Shown here in pieces: positions 17,868 through 26,676 of a stretch of 64,000 bases of DNA. The DNA is from Janthinobacterium agaricidamnosum (GTDB lineage: Bacteria > Pseudomonadota > Gammaproteobacteria > Burkholderiales > Burkholderiaceae_D): contig NZ_CP033019.1 of assembly GCF_003667705.1 (NCBI RefSeq), forward strand, positions 2,356,001 to 2,420,000, read 5' to 3'. The notes beneath the pieces were generated by a model that ran no database searches, had not been told where the DNA came from, and saw only the letters and a list, made by a program, of their open reading frames with translations. Each line of letters starts with the position of its first letter. The stretch's first letter is position 1. Made by a program: the position numbers and the translations under genes.

Positions 17868-18811
17868 GGCGTGTCGTGCGGCGTATCGTCGAGGGCGATG
17901 ACGCGGTCGTGCGGGCCGGGCACGCAGCCGTCGGCGACCGGTTCCCAGCCCCGGTGCACCACCACCTGTTTGCCGTCGTGGCAGATTTCCACGCGCTCGC
18001 TGGCGGGCAGGCGCTGGCGCGCGAACGCTTCCAGGCTGGCCGGCAGGCTCACTGCCAGCCGCATCGTGCCGATGGCTTCGGGCGGATGGTCGTCCATGTG
18101 CACGAGGGGCACGAAGATGGAACCGAGCATCAGCCAGCGGGCGCCCACGTCGACGGCGGCGGGGTTGTAAGGCGCGGCGCGCAGCCAGTCCTGGGCGCGC
18201 GCGCGCAAGTCGCTGCCCGCGGCCAGCTCCCCCCAGGCGGCGGCCAGCATTTCCGCCACCCACTGATTGCAGTTCTGGTATTTCAAATTGAAAGCGTACG
18301 CATTGGCGCTGTAGCGGCCCGCCAGCAGCTCTTGCACGCGCACGGGGTCGAGCAGGGCGCGGCGCAGGGGCGGCACGGTTTCGGCCGGCAGTTTCACCAG
18401 CGCGATGTAGCCGAGCGCAGGATTGGCCGTGCCCATGGCGAAACCGGCCGTGCCCTGGTCGAAGATGCGCGGACGGCCTTCGTCGCAGGCGTAGTACAGC
18501 TGGCGCGCGGACCAGCCGCTGTCGTTGTCGTGGCGCCAGGCCAGCGCCGCGTGCGAATAGCGGATGCCGAAGCGGGCCAGGTCCAGGCCGGAGCGGCTGA
18601 TGAGGGCCACGCTGCCTTCGCTGGCGGCCAGTTCCTCGCGCACGACGGCGGCAAAGCGCAGCAGCCGGTCCTGTTCCGTGGCCGTGAGCTCCTGCGCGCG
18701 GTCGCAAAAGCGCGCGGACGCCAGCGAAGCACCCGCCTGGGCGGCGCCAGCGCTGAAGATGGCGCAAACGCCCAGCAGCAGTGCCGGGCGGTGCGGGAGA
18801 AAACGAATCAA
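17864..18811 (-). CDS. DUF2145 family secreted protein
   Basis: About 315 residues with a signal peptide (residues 1-26, ending SAGAAQA) and a mature domain matching DUF2145. Conserved-looking stretches include FGIRYSHAALAWRHD, YACDEGRPRIFDQGTAGF and FNLKYQNCNQWVAEML; the Cys/Asn/Gln and His residues are suggestive of a papain-like or NlpC-like fold, which is only a speculation. No ATG fits; I use TTG at 18811, whose last two bases overlap the TGA of the upstream gene (TTGA) and which gives a perfect signal peptide. It is coupled to the secreted protein upstream. Function unknown. Confidence 0.82.
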   Translation of the reverse strand: MIRFLPHRPALLLGVCAIFSAGAAQAGASLASARFCDRAQELTATEQDRLLRFAAVVREELAASEGSVALISRSGLDLARFGIRYSHAALAWRHDNDSGWSARQLYYACDEGRPRIFDQGTAGFAMGTANPALGYIALVKLPAETVPPLRRALLDPVRVQELLAGRYSANAYAFNLKYQNCNQWVAEMLAAAWGELAAGSDLRARAQDWLRAAPYNPAAVDVGARWLMLGSIFVPLVHMDDHPPEAIGTMRLAVSLPASLEAFARQRLPASERVEICHDGKQVVVHRGWEPVADGCVPGPHDRVIALDDTPHDTP

Positions 18812-19275
18812 AGGCTGACGGGACGCGTGGCCAGTTCGCCGTACCAGTCGTCGGCCAGCACGAGGAAGAAGGCGGCGCGCGTGTCGTTGCGCGAAAATTC
18901 GATGCCGTAGGCGCGGTTTTGCGCATGCACCATGTCGCCTTGCGCCAGTTGCTGTTTGTCGAGCGCCGCCTGCGGCAAGTCCAGCACCAGCGGCGTCGCC
19001 GTGGCCTCGGCCTGCATGGTCAAACGCGTCATGCCGTCGCGGCCCGGCACGGCGGCCACGTCGATGATGCGGTAGGGGCCATTGGCCACCTTGTTGTCGC
19101 GCGAGGAGCTGTTGCTCGAACCGTTGAGCGAATCGGATATGCTGCCGCTCGACTGGGAGCCGGCGCTGGAGGCCGAGGAAACGAAACTGTCGGCGTTGGC
19201 GTTGCACGCCATGGTCAGAGCTGCGGCCAGGCCGAGCATGCGTAGGGAGGTAGTCAAGGCAGTTTTCCAGTGCAC
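18808..19275 (-). CDS. Secreted hypothetical protein (partner of DUF2145)
   Basis: 155-residue protein with a signal peptide (about residues 1-28, ending CNANA). A Ser/Gly/Asn-rich linker of roughly 35 residues follows (SSASSAGSQSSGSISDSL region). The rest is a compact C-terminal domain with the motif NRAYGIEFSRNDTRAAFFLV near residue 118. It precedes and overlaps the DUF2145 gene, so the two probably work together in the periplasm or at the cell surface. I do not recognise a named family. Confidence 0.8.
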   Translation of the reverse strand: MHWKTALTTSLRMLGLAAALTMACNANADSFVSSASSAGSQSSGSISDSLNGSSNSSSRDNKVANGPYRIIDVAAVPGRDGMTRLTMQAEATATPLVLDLPQAALDKQQLAQGDMVHAQNRAYGIEFSRNDTRAAFFLVLADDWYGELATRPVSL

Positions 19276-19331
19276 GTCAATGAAAGCGGGCCGGGTCCGT
19301 CCGGGCCTGCGCCATCATAGCAGATCGGCCG

Positions 19332-20165
19332 TCAGCTGAGCAGCACCTTGATCAGGGCCTTCGCTTCGGCCGACGGCTGCGTGCGCAGCGCCTGCAGCAC
19401 GGGGTCGTGCTCCAGGTAGGCCTGCAGTGGCGCGCTGATGGTGACGTAAGCCTGCGGCAGCGGCGAAGGCACGGGCGCCAGCGCCTTGGCCAGCAGCAGG
19501 GTGTCGCGCAAGCCTTCGGGCGGCAACATGATGGTCGAGCCGGGCAAGGCGTTGACGGCATCGGCCACCGACAGCGGCACGCCCAGCTGGCGCATCAGCG
19601 CGCGGCCGATCACTTCCAGCGTGGAGGCCATCTGCGTTTCCAGCTCGGCGTACAGGCCCGGGGTCTTGTCGGCCTGGGCCAGCAAATAAAATCCGGCTAC
19701 TTCATGCACGATACCGGCGAACAGCGCCGTATCGGCATCCGTCTGCGTGACGGCGCCTGCCAGCGCATGCGCCAGCGCCGCCACATGCACGGTGTGCGCC
19801 CACAGCTGGGTGGCGCGGGCGCGCAAGGCTTCGTCGCGGATGCCCGCGTTCAGCTGGCGGATGACGGCCGCCGTCGCCAGCGCATACAGGTTGCGGTGGC
19901 CCAGCCGCTCGACGGCGGCGCGCACGCTGGTGATGGCGGGCGTGTGGCCGGACGCGAACATGGCCGAATTGGCCAGCGCCACGGCGCGCGCCGACAAGGT
20001 GGGTTCGCACAGCAGCAGCCGGCTGATGTCGGCCGAGTGGCAATCCGGGTTGGCCAGTTCCTTTTGCAGGAGCAGGGCCGTGTTGATACTGGTGGGAAAG
20101 GCCAGGGTTTCCGTTTCGGCGCTGGCCAAAAGTTGCGCAAGGCTGCTGAGCGTGTTGACGTGCAT
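19332..20165 (-). CDS. HDOD domain protein
   Basis: 277-residue cytoplasmic protein of the HDOD family, relatives of HD phosphohydrolases that usually lack catalytic metal ligands and act as signalling scaffolds. Characteristic stretches are LLLCEPTLSARAVALANSAM (about residues 46-65), ITSVRAAVERLGHRNLYALA (about 78-97) and the HD-like segment FAGIVHEVAGFYLLAQ. The domain occupies almost the whole protein, with no attached receiver or GGDEF domain. No partner gene is adjacent. HDOD proteins in related bacteria take part in surface-behaviour or stress signalling; the role here cannot be deduced. Confidence 0.88.
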   Translation of the reverse strand: MHVNTLSSLAQLLASAETETLAFPTSINTALLLQKELANPDCHSADISRLLLCEPTLSARAVALANSAMFASGHTPAITSVRAAVERLGHRNLYALATAAVIRQLNAGIRDEALRARATQLWAHTVHVAALAHALAGAVTQTDADTALFAGIVHEVAGFYLLAQADKTPGLYAELETQMASTLEVIGRALMRQLGVPLSVADAVNALPGSTIMLPPEGLRDTLLLAKALAPVPSPLPQAYVTISAPLQAYLEHDPVLQALRTQPSAEAKALIKVLLS

Positions 20166-20279
20166 GGATAAGAGGGAGCGAGAAGTAGCAATGTCCCCAT
20201 ATTATCAGGCAATCCGGCTGGCATGGCGTTCGCATGCCCAACCGGCCATGCCCGCCATCGGGAGCTGCGTTCCAGCGCC

Positions 20280-21386
20280 TTATGGCAGCAGCAAGGAGTG
20301 CTGGCTGGCCGTATGGAAATCGCGCCACACGCGGTTGATGGCGCTGTCTTCGCGGGCCGCGTACAGGCCGCAGTATGGATACAGTCCATCGACTGCCGCG
20401 CGGCAGGCGGCGACCAGGGCCAGCGCACGCTCTTGCACGGCCTGCATGGCGTCCGCGTCGAGCGTTGCGCCGGCGGCCACCGTTGCCCAGCTGTCATCGA
20501 GCACGGCATAAAAGCGCGCGCGGGCGGCGATCAATGCGCCTTGCTTGTCTTGCAACATGGATATCACTTCCGACACCTCCAGCAGCGGCAGGCCGGCGCG
20601 CGCGTGGCGGCGGTGGCGCATGCATTCTTCGGCCAATTCCATGAAATGGGCGGCCATGCCGGCCACGTTGGCGGCCAGGGTCACGTAGGCGAGCGAATAA
20701 AACGGGTAGCGGTACAGGGGGCCGTCGGCCGTCGCGGCCGCGGGACTGATGGTGAAACCGTGTTCCTTGCCGAGCCACTGGCCGTCGATGCGGTAGCTGT
20801 GCGAGGCGCTGGCGCGCATGCCGATGCTGTTCCACGAGGGCACCAGCCGCACCAGGGCGGCGGGCACGAGGAAGGCGCGGATGCGCGGCTGGCCTTGTTC
20901 GTCGAGCAGGGGCTGGCCAGCGCGCCGCAGCCGGGCGTTCAGGGTGAAGTGGGTGGCCATGGGCGCGCCGCTGGCGTAGTCCCAGCTGCCCGTGATGCGG
21001 TAGCCGTCGCCTTCTTCCTCCGCGTCCCCGGTGGCCGCGCCGCTGCCGCCCAGGCAGGCGCGCGGCGTGCCGATGATGGCGCGCGCCATGTCGGGCGCCA
21101 GAAAGCCCGCGAACCAGCCGGCGCCCGCGCACAGGGTCAGCACCCAGCCCATGCTGCCATCGACGGCGGCCACGGCTTCTTCCAGGCGCACCACTTGCGG
21201 CAAGGGCAGCTCGGCGCCGCCCGCGCTGCGCGGCGCCAGCATCGTCAGCCAGCCGCGCCGGTGCAGCAAGGCTTGCTGCACTGGATGCAGCAAGCGGGCG
21301 GCGTCGGCCGCCTGGGCGTGGCGCGCGATGCGCCGGGCATCGCGCCCGGAAAGGGCAGCAAGGGTAGCGAGGGCAGCGTGCGGCAT
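20280..21386 (-). CDS. Acyl-CoA dehydrogenase-like flavoprotein (HpaH/DszC type)
   Basis: 368-residue protein with acyl-CoA dehydrogenase fold. Visible elements are the N-terminal helical domain (LLHRRGWLTMLAPRSAGGAE, then DGSMGWVLTLCAGAGWFAG), the beta domain (YRITGSWDYASGAPMATHF) and the C-terminal helical bundle ending in INRVWRDFHTASQHSLLLP. That ending is typical of group D flavin monooxygenases such as HpaB/DszC/HsaA relatives, which use reduced flavin from a separate reductase; no reductase gene is adjacent. I start at MPHAAL (21386) because residues before it do not fit the family. Substrate unknown. Confidence 0.82.
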   Translation of the reverse strand: MPHAALATLAALSGRDARRIARHAQAADAARLLHPVQQALLHRRGWLTMLAPRSAGGAELPLPQVVRLEEAVAAVDGSMGWVLTLCAGAGWFAGFLAPDMARAIIGTPRACLGGSGAATGDAEEEGDGYRITGSWDYASGAPMATHFTLNARLRRAGQPLLDEQGQPRIRAFLVPAALVRLVPSWNSIGMRASASHSYRIDGQWLGKEHGFTISPAAATADGPLYRYPFYSLAYVTLAANVAGMAAHFMELAEECMRHRRHARAGLPLLEVSEVISMLQDKQGALIAARARFYAVLDDSWATVAAGATLDADAMQAVQERALALVAACRAAVDGLYPYCGLYAAREDSAINRVWRDFHTASQHSLLLP

Positions 21387-21454
21387 GGGCAAAGTCCGGC
21401 AATGGCGAAGGCGGGCATTTTCGCACAGAGCCGGGCGTGCCGCGACACGGCCGT

Positions 21455-22069
21455 TCAAGCGGCCTTGCTCAATCCTTCCGCTTCCCAAGCAGCCTTGACG
21501 CTGTCGCGCTGGGACACTCGGCCCAGGAAGGCTTGCAGATTTGCCAGCGCGGACAAGTCCACGCCCACGTTCGGCGCCCAGCCCGTGATGACGAACAGGT
21601 AGGCGTCGGCTACCGTGAACGTGTCGCCGGTCAGATAGGACCGGCCTTCCAGGCGGCTGTCCACCCACTTGAATTTTTTGCCCAATTGCTCGATGAACAA
21701 GGCCTTGGTGGCGGCGTCGAAGCGGGGATCGAACAGGGGACTGAACGATTTGTGCAGCTCGGACGTGATGTAGTTCTGCCATTCCAGCACCTGGTAGCGG
21801 GCAAAGCTGCCCACGGGCGGCAGCAGGTCCTGCCTGCCGGCCTGTTCGGCGATGTACTGGGCGATGACGGGGCCTTCGCTCAAGGTCGTCCCATCGTCGA
21901 GCGCCAGCAGCGGCACCTGGCCTTTCGGGTTGAGTTCATAGTAATTGCCGCCTTCCTGTGTGCGGTGCTGGCCCAGGTCGACCTTGGCCAGGGTGAATGG
22001 CATGCCCGTTTCGCGCAAAATAATGTGCGGTGCTTGCGAGCAGGCGCCCGGCGAGTAAAAGAGTTTCAT
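21455..22069 (-). CDS. gstA: Glutathione S-transferase, beta class
   Basis: 204-residue cytosolic glutathione transferase. The N-terminal thioredoxin-like domain starts MKLFYSPGACSQAPHIILRE, with the beta-class Cys10 in SPGACS that forms a mixed disulfide with glutathione. The cis-Pro loop (KGQVPLLALDDG) and the SEGPVIAQYIAE glutathione-binding motif follow. The all-helical C-terminal domain carries FTVADAYLFVITGWA. Length and motifs match E. coli GstA. It lies 68 bases upstream of the acyl-CoA-dehydrogenase-like gene on the same strand; a joint role in aromatic detoxification is possible but not shown. Confidence 0.93.
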   Translation of the reverse strand: MKLFYSPGACSQAPHIILRETGMPFTLAKVDLGQHRTQEGGNYYELNPKGQVPLLALDDGTTLSEGPVIAQYIAEQAGRQDLLPPVGSFARYQVLEWQNYITSELHKSFSPLFDPRFDAATKALFIEQLGKKFKWVDSRLEGRSYLTGDTFTVADAYLFVITGWAPNVGVDLSALANLQAFLGRVSQRDSVKAAWEAEGLSKAA

Positions 22070-22254
22070 GGCGATCCTATCCTCGAACAGGTTGGGAAGA
22101 CGCCACTATAGTCCTGCGGGAGCCGCCGGTAAATGCGTGTTCGTGCGGTGGCTGGTCACGCCCGGCGAACGATTGCGCTGGCTCAAAGCCCGGGATAGCG
22201 CAAGGGGGCAAGCAGCAAGAAAAACGCGTGCGCCATGCTGCTGGTGCGGATGGC

Positions 22255-22974
22255 TCACGCGCGCCCGCCGAGGCTGCCTCCGCCATCCACTGCCAAGACT
22301 TGGCCTGTCACGTAACTGGCTTGCTCCGATAGCAGGAAGCCGGCGGCGGCAGCGACTTCATCCGGCTGTCCCAGCCGCCGCATCGGTATCGTGGCAAGCA
22401 CCTGGCGTTCCATTTCGCTGCCGACGGGGCGCGTCTTGCGGAACAGTGCCGTTTCCACGGGGCCTGGGGCGATCGCATTGACCGTCACGCCGTGCTGGGC
22501 CAACTCCAGCGCCCAGGTTCTCGTGCAGCCGACCAGGGCGCTTTTGGCGGCGGAATAGGCGGTGCGGTCCACGCTGCCGTAGACTGCACGGCTGCAGATA
22601 TTCACGATGCGGCCATAGCGGCGCTGCTTCATCGCATCCACGAACTGCTGTGTCACCTGGATGGCGGCGCGCACGTTCAGGTCGAACACGCTCTGCAAGG
22701 TGGCAAAGTCGATTTGACCCAGCGGCTGGGGCGAGGCAATGCCCGCATTGTTGACGATGCCATCGATATCAAACTGTTTTTCCAGCGCCTTGAGAACCTG
22801 CGCCGTCTGCGCCAGATCGGCCAGATCGCAGGCCACCAAGGTGCCCGGAAAGTCGACGCCCGCAACGTGCCGCGCGATGCCGATCACCCGATGTCCTTGC
22901 TGATGCAGCAGGGTGCAGATGGCATGGCCGATGCCGCGTGTCGCGCCGGTGACGAGGAAAGTACGAGATGTCAT
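22255..22974 (-). CDS. SDR family oxidoreductase
   Basis: Classical short-chain dehydrogenase/reductase of 239 residues. The cofactor motif is VTGATRGIGHAICTLLHQ at the N-terminus, with NNAG (IVNNAGIA) near residue 81, the catalytic Ser in IVNICSRAVYG, the YxxxK pair in AYSAAKSALVGCTR, and GPVETALF after it. The C-terminus ends in the SYVTGQVLAVDGGGSLGG pattern of FabG-like enzymes. It is a cytoplasmic NAD(P)-dependent alcohol/ketone oxidoreductase; substrate unknown. It is divergent from the hypothetical gene at 23292, separated by 317 bases. Confidence 0.94.
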   Translation of the reverse strand: MTSRTFLVTGATRGIGHAICTLLHQQGHRVIGIARHVAGVDFPGTLVACDLADLAQTAQVLKALEKQFDIDGIVNNAGIASPQPLGQIDFATLQSVFDLNVRAAIQVTQQFVDAMKQRRYGRIVNICSRAVYGSVDRTAYSAAKSALVGCTRTWALELAQHGVTVNAIAPGPVETALFRKTRPVGSEMERQVLATIPMRRLGQPDEVAAAAGFLLSEQASYVTGQVLAVDGGGSLGGRA

Positions 22975-23055
22975 GGGGAGGAGGTCCTTTGGCCTGGAAA
23001 TGCCCGCCTTCGAAGGCTACACTTTTTTGCAAGGTCACGTCGCCGCAGCGGCTGA

Positions 23056-23193
23056 CCATTCGCGCAGCAATTGCCCGAACGCTTCGGCGGCCGCCGTGGC
23101 GCCGGCGTGGCCCAGCTTGCGCTCGCGCAAGGCTTTGGCGCCGTGATGCTGTACGGCGGCGTGGCCGCCTGCCTGTTCGCCGTGGCCAGCTAG
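23056..23193 (+). pseudogene. Possible C-terminal remnant of a membrane transporter
   Basis: This 46-codon open frame has no start and ends in TAG (23191-23193). Its second half is strongly hydrophobic (GFGAVMLYGGVAACLFAVAS) and resembles the last helix of an MFS permease. A competing reading exists on the minus strand (a frame with KALRERKLGHAG and EAFGQLLREW, stopping near 23038). The rest of the 317-base gap holds the SDR leader and a TATAAT for the next gene; nothing else was seen. Confidence 0.25.
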
Positions 23194-23239
23194 CTGGTGT
23201 TTGGCGCCGGACGGGAAGGTGCGTCAAGGGCGGGGAGGC

Positions 23240-23245
23240 TATAAT
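23240..23245 (+). promoter_or_regulatory. Candidate -10 element (TATAAT)
   Basis: A perfect TATAAT lies 46 bases before the ATG at 23292. No clear -35 is seen at the right distance. Confidence 0.4.
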
Positions 23246-23291
23246 CGGGGCATGTTGGCAAGTCTTGCTCAACGTCATTACGAGGCCGCCC

Positions 23292-24092
23292 ATGCATAAA
23301 CTGATTTCCGAACTCACCCGCCTGTACCTGTTCGAGGAACAGCAGCACTACGTCGATGCGCAGGGCGGCGTCCAGCCTTTGACGCCGGCCGTGCTGGCAC
23401 GCCACCTGTCGGGCGAGCAGACGGTGGCCGTGCAACTCGTGACCGAGAGCGGCCTGACGCGCGCGCTGGTGCTGGAGTTTGGCGGCAAGGGCGGCGGCGA
23501 GGCGCACTGGAGCGCGCTGTGCATGATCGCCAATGCCGTGCAGCACGAGCTGGACTTGCCGGCGCCCGCCGTCAGCATCTCGGGCACGGCGTTCCAGTTA
23601 TGGCTGTCTCTGGCCATGCCCGTGCCCGTTGCCCAGGCGCGCCAGTTCGTGCAGCTGCTGCGTTCCACCTTTTTGCCTGCTTCGACCGACATCCTCGCCG
23701 CAGCGCCGCCAGACTACGTGACGCAGGCGGCGCTGCCGCCATGCCTGCAGCCATCGGGCAAGTGGGCCGCCTTCATCCACCCCAGCATGGGCGCCGCCTT
23801 CGTCGACGAGCCGGGCCTGGACATGCCGCCGCCGCCCGCCGCCCAGCTGGGTTTCCTGGAAAGCTTGCGCAGCATCACTCCGGCACAATTCGCGCAGGCG
23901 CTGGCGAAGCTGCAGGGACATGCGGGGCTGGCTGATGCCGTGCCCGCTCGCGCGCCCGTCGCCGCGCCATTACCGGCGGTAAAGCCCGTTACGCAGCCAG
24001 GCTTGCTGCTGCAGGACGCCACACTGGAGGACATCGTGCGCTGGCTGCATGCGCGTAACATCGAGCCGACGTTCCGGCACAGGTTGCCGTAG
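23292..24092 (+). CDS. Hypothetical protein
   Basis: 266-residue, probably cytoplasmic protein with no signal peptide. The N-terminus (MHKLISELTRLYLFEEQQHY) is charged, a mixed alpha/beta region covers about residues 15-150, and a Pro/Ala-rich linker (about 215-235) leads to a short helical tail (LEDIVRWLHARNIEPTF). The segment around residues 90-125 (VSISGTAFQLWLSLAMPVPV) is faintly reminiscent of the Ser-Gly...His-Leu-Trp region of archaeo-eukaryotic primase-like folds, but key catalytic Asp residues are not evident. I do not recognise the family. The upstream in-frame extension overlaps the promoter region and was not used. Confidence 0.8.
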   Translation: MHKLISELTRLYLFEEQQHYVDAQGGVQPLTPAVLARHLSGEQTVAVQLVTESGLTRALVLEFGGKGGGEAHWSALCMIANAVQHELDLPAPAVSISGTAFQLWLSLAMPVPVAQARQFVQLLRSTFLPASTDILAAAPPDYVTQAALPPCLQPSGKWAAFIHPSMGAAFVDEPGLDMPPPPAAQLGFLESLRSITPAQFAQALAKLQGHAGLADAVPARAPVAAPLPAVKPVTQPGLLLQDATLEDIVRWLHARNIEPTFRHRLP

Positions 24093-24116
24093 CGGCTTAG
24101 ACACCCAGGAGGCAAT

Positions 24117-24566
24117 ATGACAGTCAAGCGCATGGACAACGTCGGCATCGTCGTGGAAGACATCGATGCCGCCATTGAATTTTTCACCGAACTTGGACTC
24201 GTTCTCGAAGGGCGCGCCCCAATTGACGGCGACTGGGCCGACGGCGTCACCGGTCTGCGCGGCATGCGCGTGGAGATTGCCATGATGCGTACGCCGGACG
24301 GTCACAGCCGTCTCGAGTTATCCCGTTTCCTCGCGCCGGCCGTGGTCGCCGATCACCGCGACGCCCCAGTGAACGCTCTCGGTTACCTGCGTGTCATGTT
24401 TACCGTCGAGGATATCGACGATACGCTCGTCCGGCTCGTCCAACGCGGCGCGAAGCTGGTCGGCGAAGTAGTCCGGTACGAACACATGTATCGGCTCTGC
24501 TACATCCGTGGTCCCGAAGGCATCCTCATCGGACTTGCCGAACAGCTCCCGCGGCAGACGCCCTGA
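24117..24566 (+). CDS. VOC (glyoxalase/bleomycin resistance) family protein
   Basis: 149-residue vicinal-oxygen-chelate protein with two beta-alpha-beta-beta-beta modules: VKRMDNVGIVVEDIDAAIEF near the N-terminus and LRVMFTVEDIDDTLVRLVQRG from about residue 85. The C-terminus (CYIRGPEGILIGLAEQL) has the conserved Pro-Glu-Gly...Leu-Ala-Glu metal-ligand pattern. The family includes glyoxalases, dioxygenases and antibiotic-binding proteins; which activity applies is unknown. It is 24 bases downstream of the hypothetical gene, with AGGAGG before its ATG. Confidence 0.9.
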   Translation: MTVKRMDNVGIVVEDIDAAIEFFTELGLVLEGRAPIDGDWADGVTGLRGMRVEIAMMRTPDGHSRLELSRFLAPAVVADHRDAPVNALGYLRVMFTVEDIDDTLVRLVQRGAKLVGEVVRYEHMYRLCYIRGPEGILIGLAEQLPRQTP

Positions 24567-24693
24567 GGGAAGCCGCCGGAAGTAGAAAGCCAAAGGCTCG
24601 CCGTCCAATCGCTTGCTGAGGCAGGCCTGCGCGAAACGCCGCGGCGGGAAATTGCTGCCGCATCGCCGCATATCGGCCGGCGCCTTTCTGTCA

Positions 24694-24939
24694 TCAGGGC
24701 ATGGTCATGTCCAGACCGACCATGCTGACGACGAAGAAGGTGACGATCCCGAGTGCCAGGAGCAATAGCGCGAAGATGGCGACCACCTTGCCGCTCGCGC
24801 GCAGCACCGCGCGATTCTGCTTCGCCTTGTCCTTATCCTTCTTGCCTTGATCGTAATGCCACTTGATGGCGAAGAACATGCCGGTGGCGAGCACGAGTGC
24901 CTTGAATGTCACGAAGACTATAGGGGTCCAATCGATCAT
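24694..24939 (-). CDS. Small membrane protein, hypothetical
   Basis: 81-residue protein with two predicted membrane helices: about residues 5-26 (PIVFVTFKALVLATGMFFAI) and about 51-75 (VVAIFALLLLALGIVTFFVV). They are joined by a highly charged cytoplasmic loop (HYDQGKKDKDKAKQNRAVLR). No family recognised. It is convergent with the VOC gene, with 127 bases between that hold no gene. Confidence 0.7.
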   Translation of the reverse strand: MIDWTPIVFVTFKALVLATGMFFAIKWHYDQGKKDKDKAKQNRAVLRASGKVVAIFALLLLALGIVTFFVVSMVGLDMTMP

Positions 24940-25233
24940 TTTGCGTATTTCCAGTCTATTACTTGATTACTTGACACTATCTGTCGTGAGGCGCACTGCC
25001 CCAAATTGCTGCTTCAGCAGCTTCTGTTCCAACTTTTTCTTCCACTATCCCCCCAGGCATCCTGTTTGACTCTTTCATTATAGCCAGCTCTGAAATAACG
25101 ACGGTATCGAGCGCAGCGATGTGCCGCATGCGGATGAGTGAGGAAAAAACGTCTGCGACTGCCATGCAAGGATGGTGTTGCTGCACGTTATAAGGCATAC
25201 TACCTTAAAACAATCTCCATACATTGAGACAAA
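24940..25233. other. Intergenic region with a weak 73-codon minus-strand frame
   Basis: Less GC-rich stretch before the MocR gene. A minus-strand frame of 73 codons (25198 down to 24977) has AAGG four bases before its ATG but unfamiliar sequence and a TATAAT-like box inside it. A short hairpin, GCTGCTTCAGCAGC, lies at 25008-25021. MocR regulators often bind between divergent genes, so this may simply be regulatory DNA. Confidence 0.25.
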
Positions 25234-26634
25234 ATGTCCCAGTTAAAAACCATACAAGATGAAAATTTGACGGGCTGGTTGCCGCGATTGGCCGGGAACA
25301 AGGGGCCCCGTTTTTTGCAAATTGCGGATGCCTTGCAGGTGGCGGTGGCAGACGGCTCGCTGACAGCGGGCGACCGTCTGCCGACGCAGCGCCAGTTGGC
25401 GGCACAGCTGGGCGTCGACCTGACGACGATCACGCGCGCCTACGACGAAGCCAGACGCCGCAACTTGCTGGAGGGGCGCGGCGCGCGCGGCACGTATGTC
25501 GCGGCGCCGAAAGTCGAATTGACCGCTATCCTCGACCTGAGCATGAATACGCCGCCACCGCCGGAGGGCGTGGACTTCGACGACATGTTGCGACAAGGTT
25601 TGTCTCAAGTACTGATGCGCGCCGATAATGAGTTGCTGATGACCTATCACTTGGGCGGGGGAAGCGACTCCGACCGCAAGGCCGGAGCAAGATGGCTGGA
25701 ACCGATGTTCGGACCTCTGGATTCAAGGCAGGTGGTTGTCTGCCCCGGTGCGCAAGCGGCGATCGCCGCATTGATCCTTGCGCTGACGGAGCCTGGCGAT
25801 GTGATCCTGGCGGAGCCGACGAGTTATCCGGGCTTGCGTGCCGCAGCGGCCCAGTTCGGCCGGCACGTCATCGCGGTGGGCGCGGACAAGCACGGGATGC
25901 TGCCTGAGCTGCTAGAGGAAGCGTGCCGCCAGCACCAGCCCGCGCTGGTCTACCTCAATCCGACATTGCAGAACCCGACCGCCATCACCATGCCGGAACG
26001 CCGGCGCAGGGAGCTGGCCGGCATTGCGCAGCGCTGCGATGTACGCATCGTCGAGGACGATCCCTACTGGCTTCTTGCCGATGCGCCGCCGCCGCCCGTT
26101 GCCGCGTTTGCCCCGGCACAGGTGCTCTACATCTCGACGCTGTCGAAATGCCTGACGCCCGGCTTGCGTGTCGCCTTCGTGCTGATACGCGACCCGGCGG
26201 AGCGCGAGCGTTTCCTGGTCGCGCTAAGATCATTTGCGCTGATGGTCGCTCCTCTGACGGCCGCCCTGGCCACGCAGTGGATACTCGACGGCTCGGCCGA
26301 CAGATTGATGGAAGGCGTACGCAAGGAGGCGCGCCTGCGCCACCGGATGGCGCGCGATGTGCTGGCGGGACGCTACAGCGGCGCCGGAGACGGTCTGCAT
26401 GTATGGCTCGAGTTGCCCGCGTATTGGAACTCCTCGCAGCTTGCGCTCGCAGCCGCCAGCTACGGCATCGCCGTCACGCCGGCGGAGGCGTTCGCAACGG
26501 GCAGCGCATCGGTGAACGCCATTCGCATCTCTTTGGGCAGCATCAAGGACCGTGGACGCTTGCAGGCCGGTCTTCAGCGGCTGTCTCACCTGCTTGCGCG
26601 GCGGCCCGAGTCATTCAGCGCTGCCGTGGTCTGA
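25234..26634 (+). CDS. MocR-type PLP-dependent regulator/aminotransferase
   Basis: 466-residue fusion of a GntR winged helix and a fold-type I aminotransferase domain. The DNA-binding part covers about residues 15-95 (LQIADALQVAVADGSLTAGD, RLPTQRQLAAQLGVDLTTIT). The PLP domain follows, with the PLP-contacting YLNPTLQNPTAITM, VEDDPYWLL and the Schiff-base Lys in YISTLSKCLTPGLRVAFV. Such proteins sense PLP-amino-acid adducts and regulate vitamin B6, GABA, taurine or transporter genes. No obvious B6 gene is adjacent, so the target is unclear. The start at 25234 is supported by the family N-terminus. Confidence 0.92.
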   Translation: MSQLKTIQDENLTGWLPRLAGNKGPRFLQIADALQVAVADGSLTAGDRLPTQRQLAAQLGVDLTTITRAYDEARRRNLLEGRGARGTYVAAPKVELTAILDLSMNTPPPPEGVDFDDMLRQGLSQVLMRADNELLMTYHLGGGSDSDRKAGARWLEPMFGPLDSRQVVVCPGAQAAIAALILALTEPGDVILAEPTSYPGLRAAAAQFGRHVIAVGADKHGMLPELLEEACRQHQPALVYLNPTLQNPTAITMPERRRRELAGIAQRCDVRIVEDDPYWLLADAPPPPVAAFAPAQVLYISTLSKCLTPGLRVAFVLIRDPAERERFLVALRSFALMVAPLTAALATQWILDGSADRLMEGVRKEARLRHRMARDVLAGRYSGAGDGLHVWLELPAYWNSSQLALAAASYGIAVTPAEAFATGSASVNAIRISLGSIKDRGRLQAGLQRLSHLLARRPESFSAAVV

Positions 26635-26676
26635 CTGGCCGGGATGCGCCTCCGTATTGCCAGAAGCATCCCGGCA

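Noticed and set aside
20210..20240. Hairpin GGCATG...CATGCC between the HDOD and acyl-CoA-dehydrogenase-like genes as a terminator
   Set aside because: Six-base stem with no T-run; likely chance.
24977..25198. 73-codon minus-strand frame as a real gene
   Set aside because: It has a passable ribosome-binding site, but the sequence is unlike any protein I know and contains promoter-like DNA; kept only as an intergenic note.
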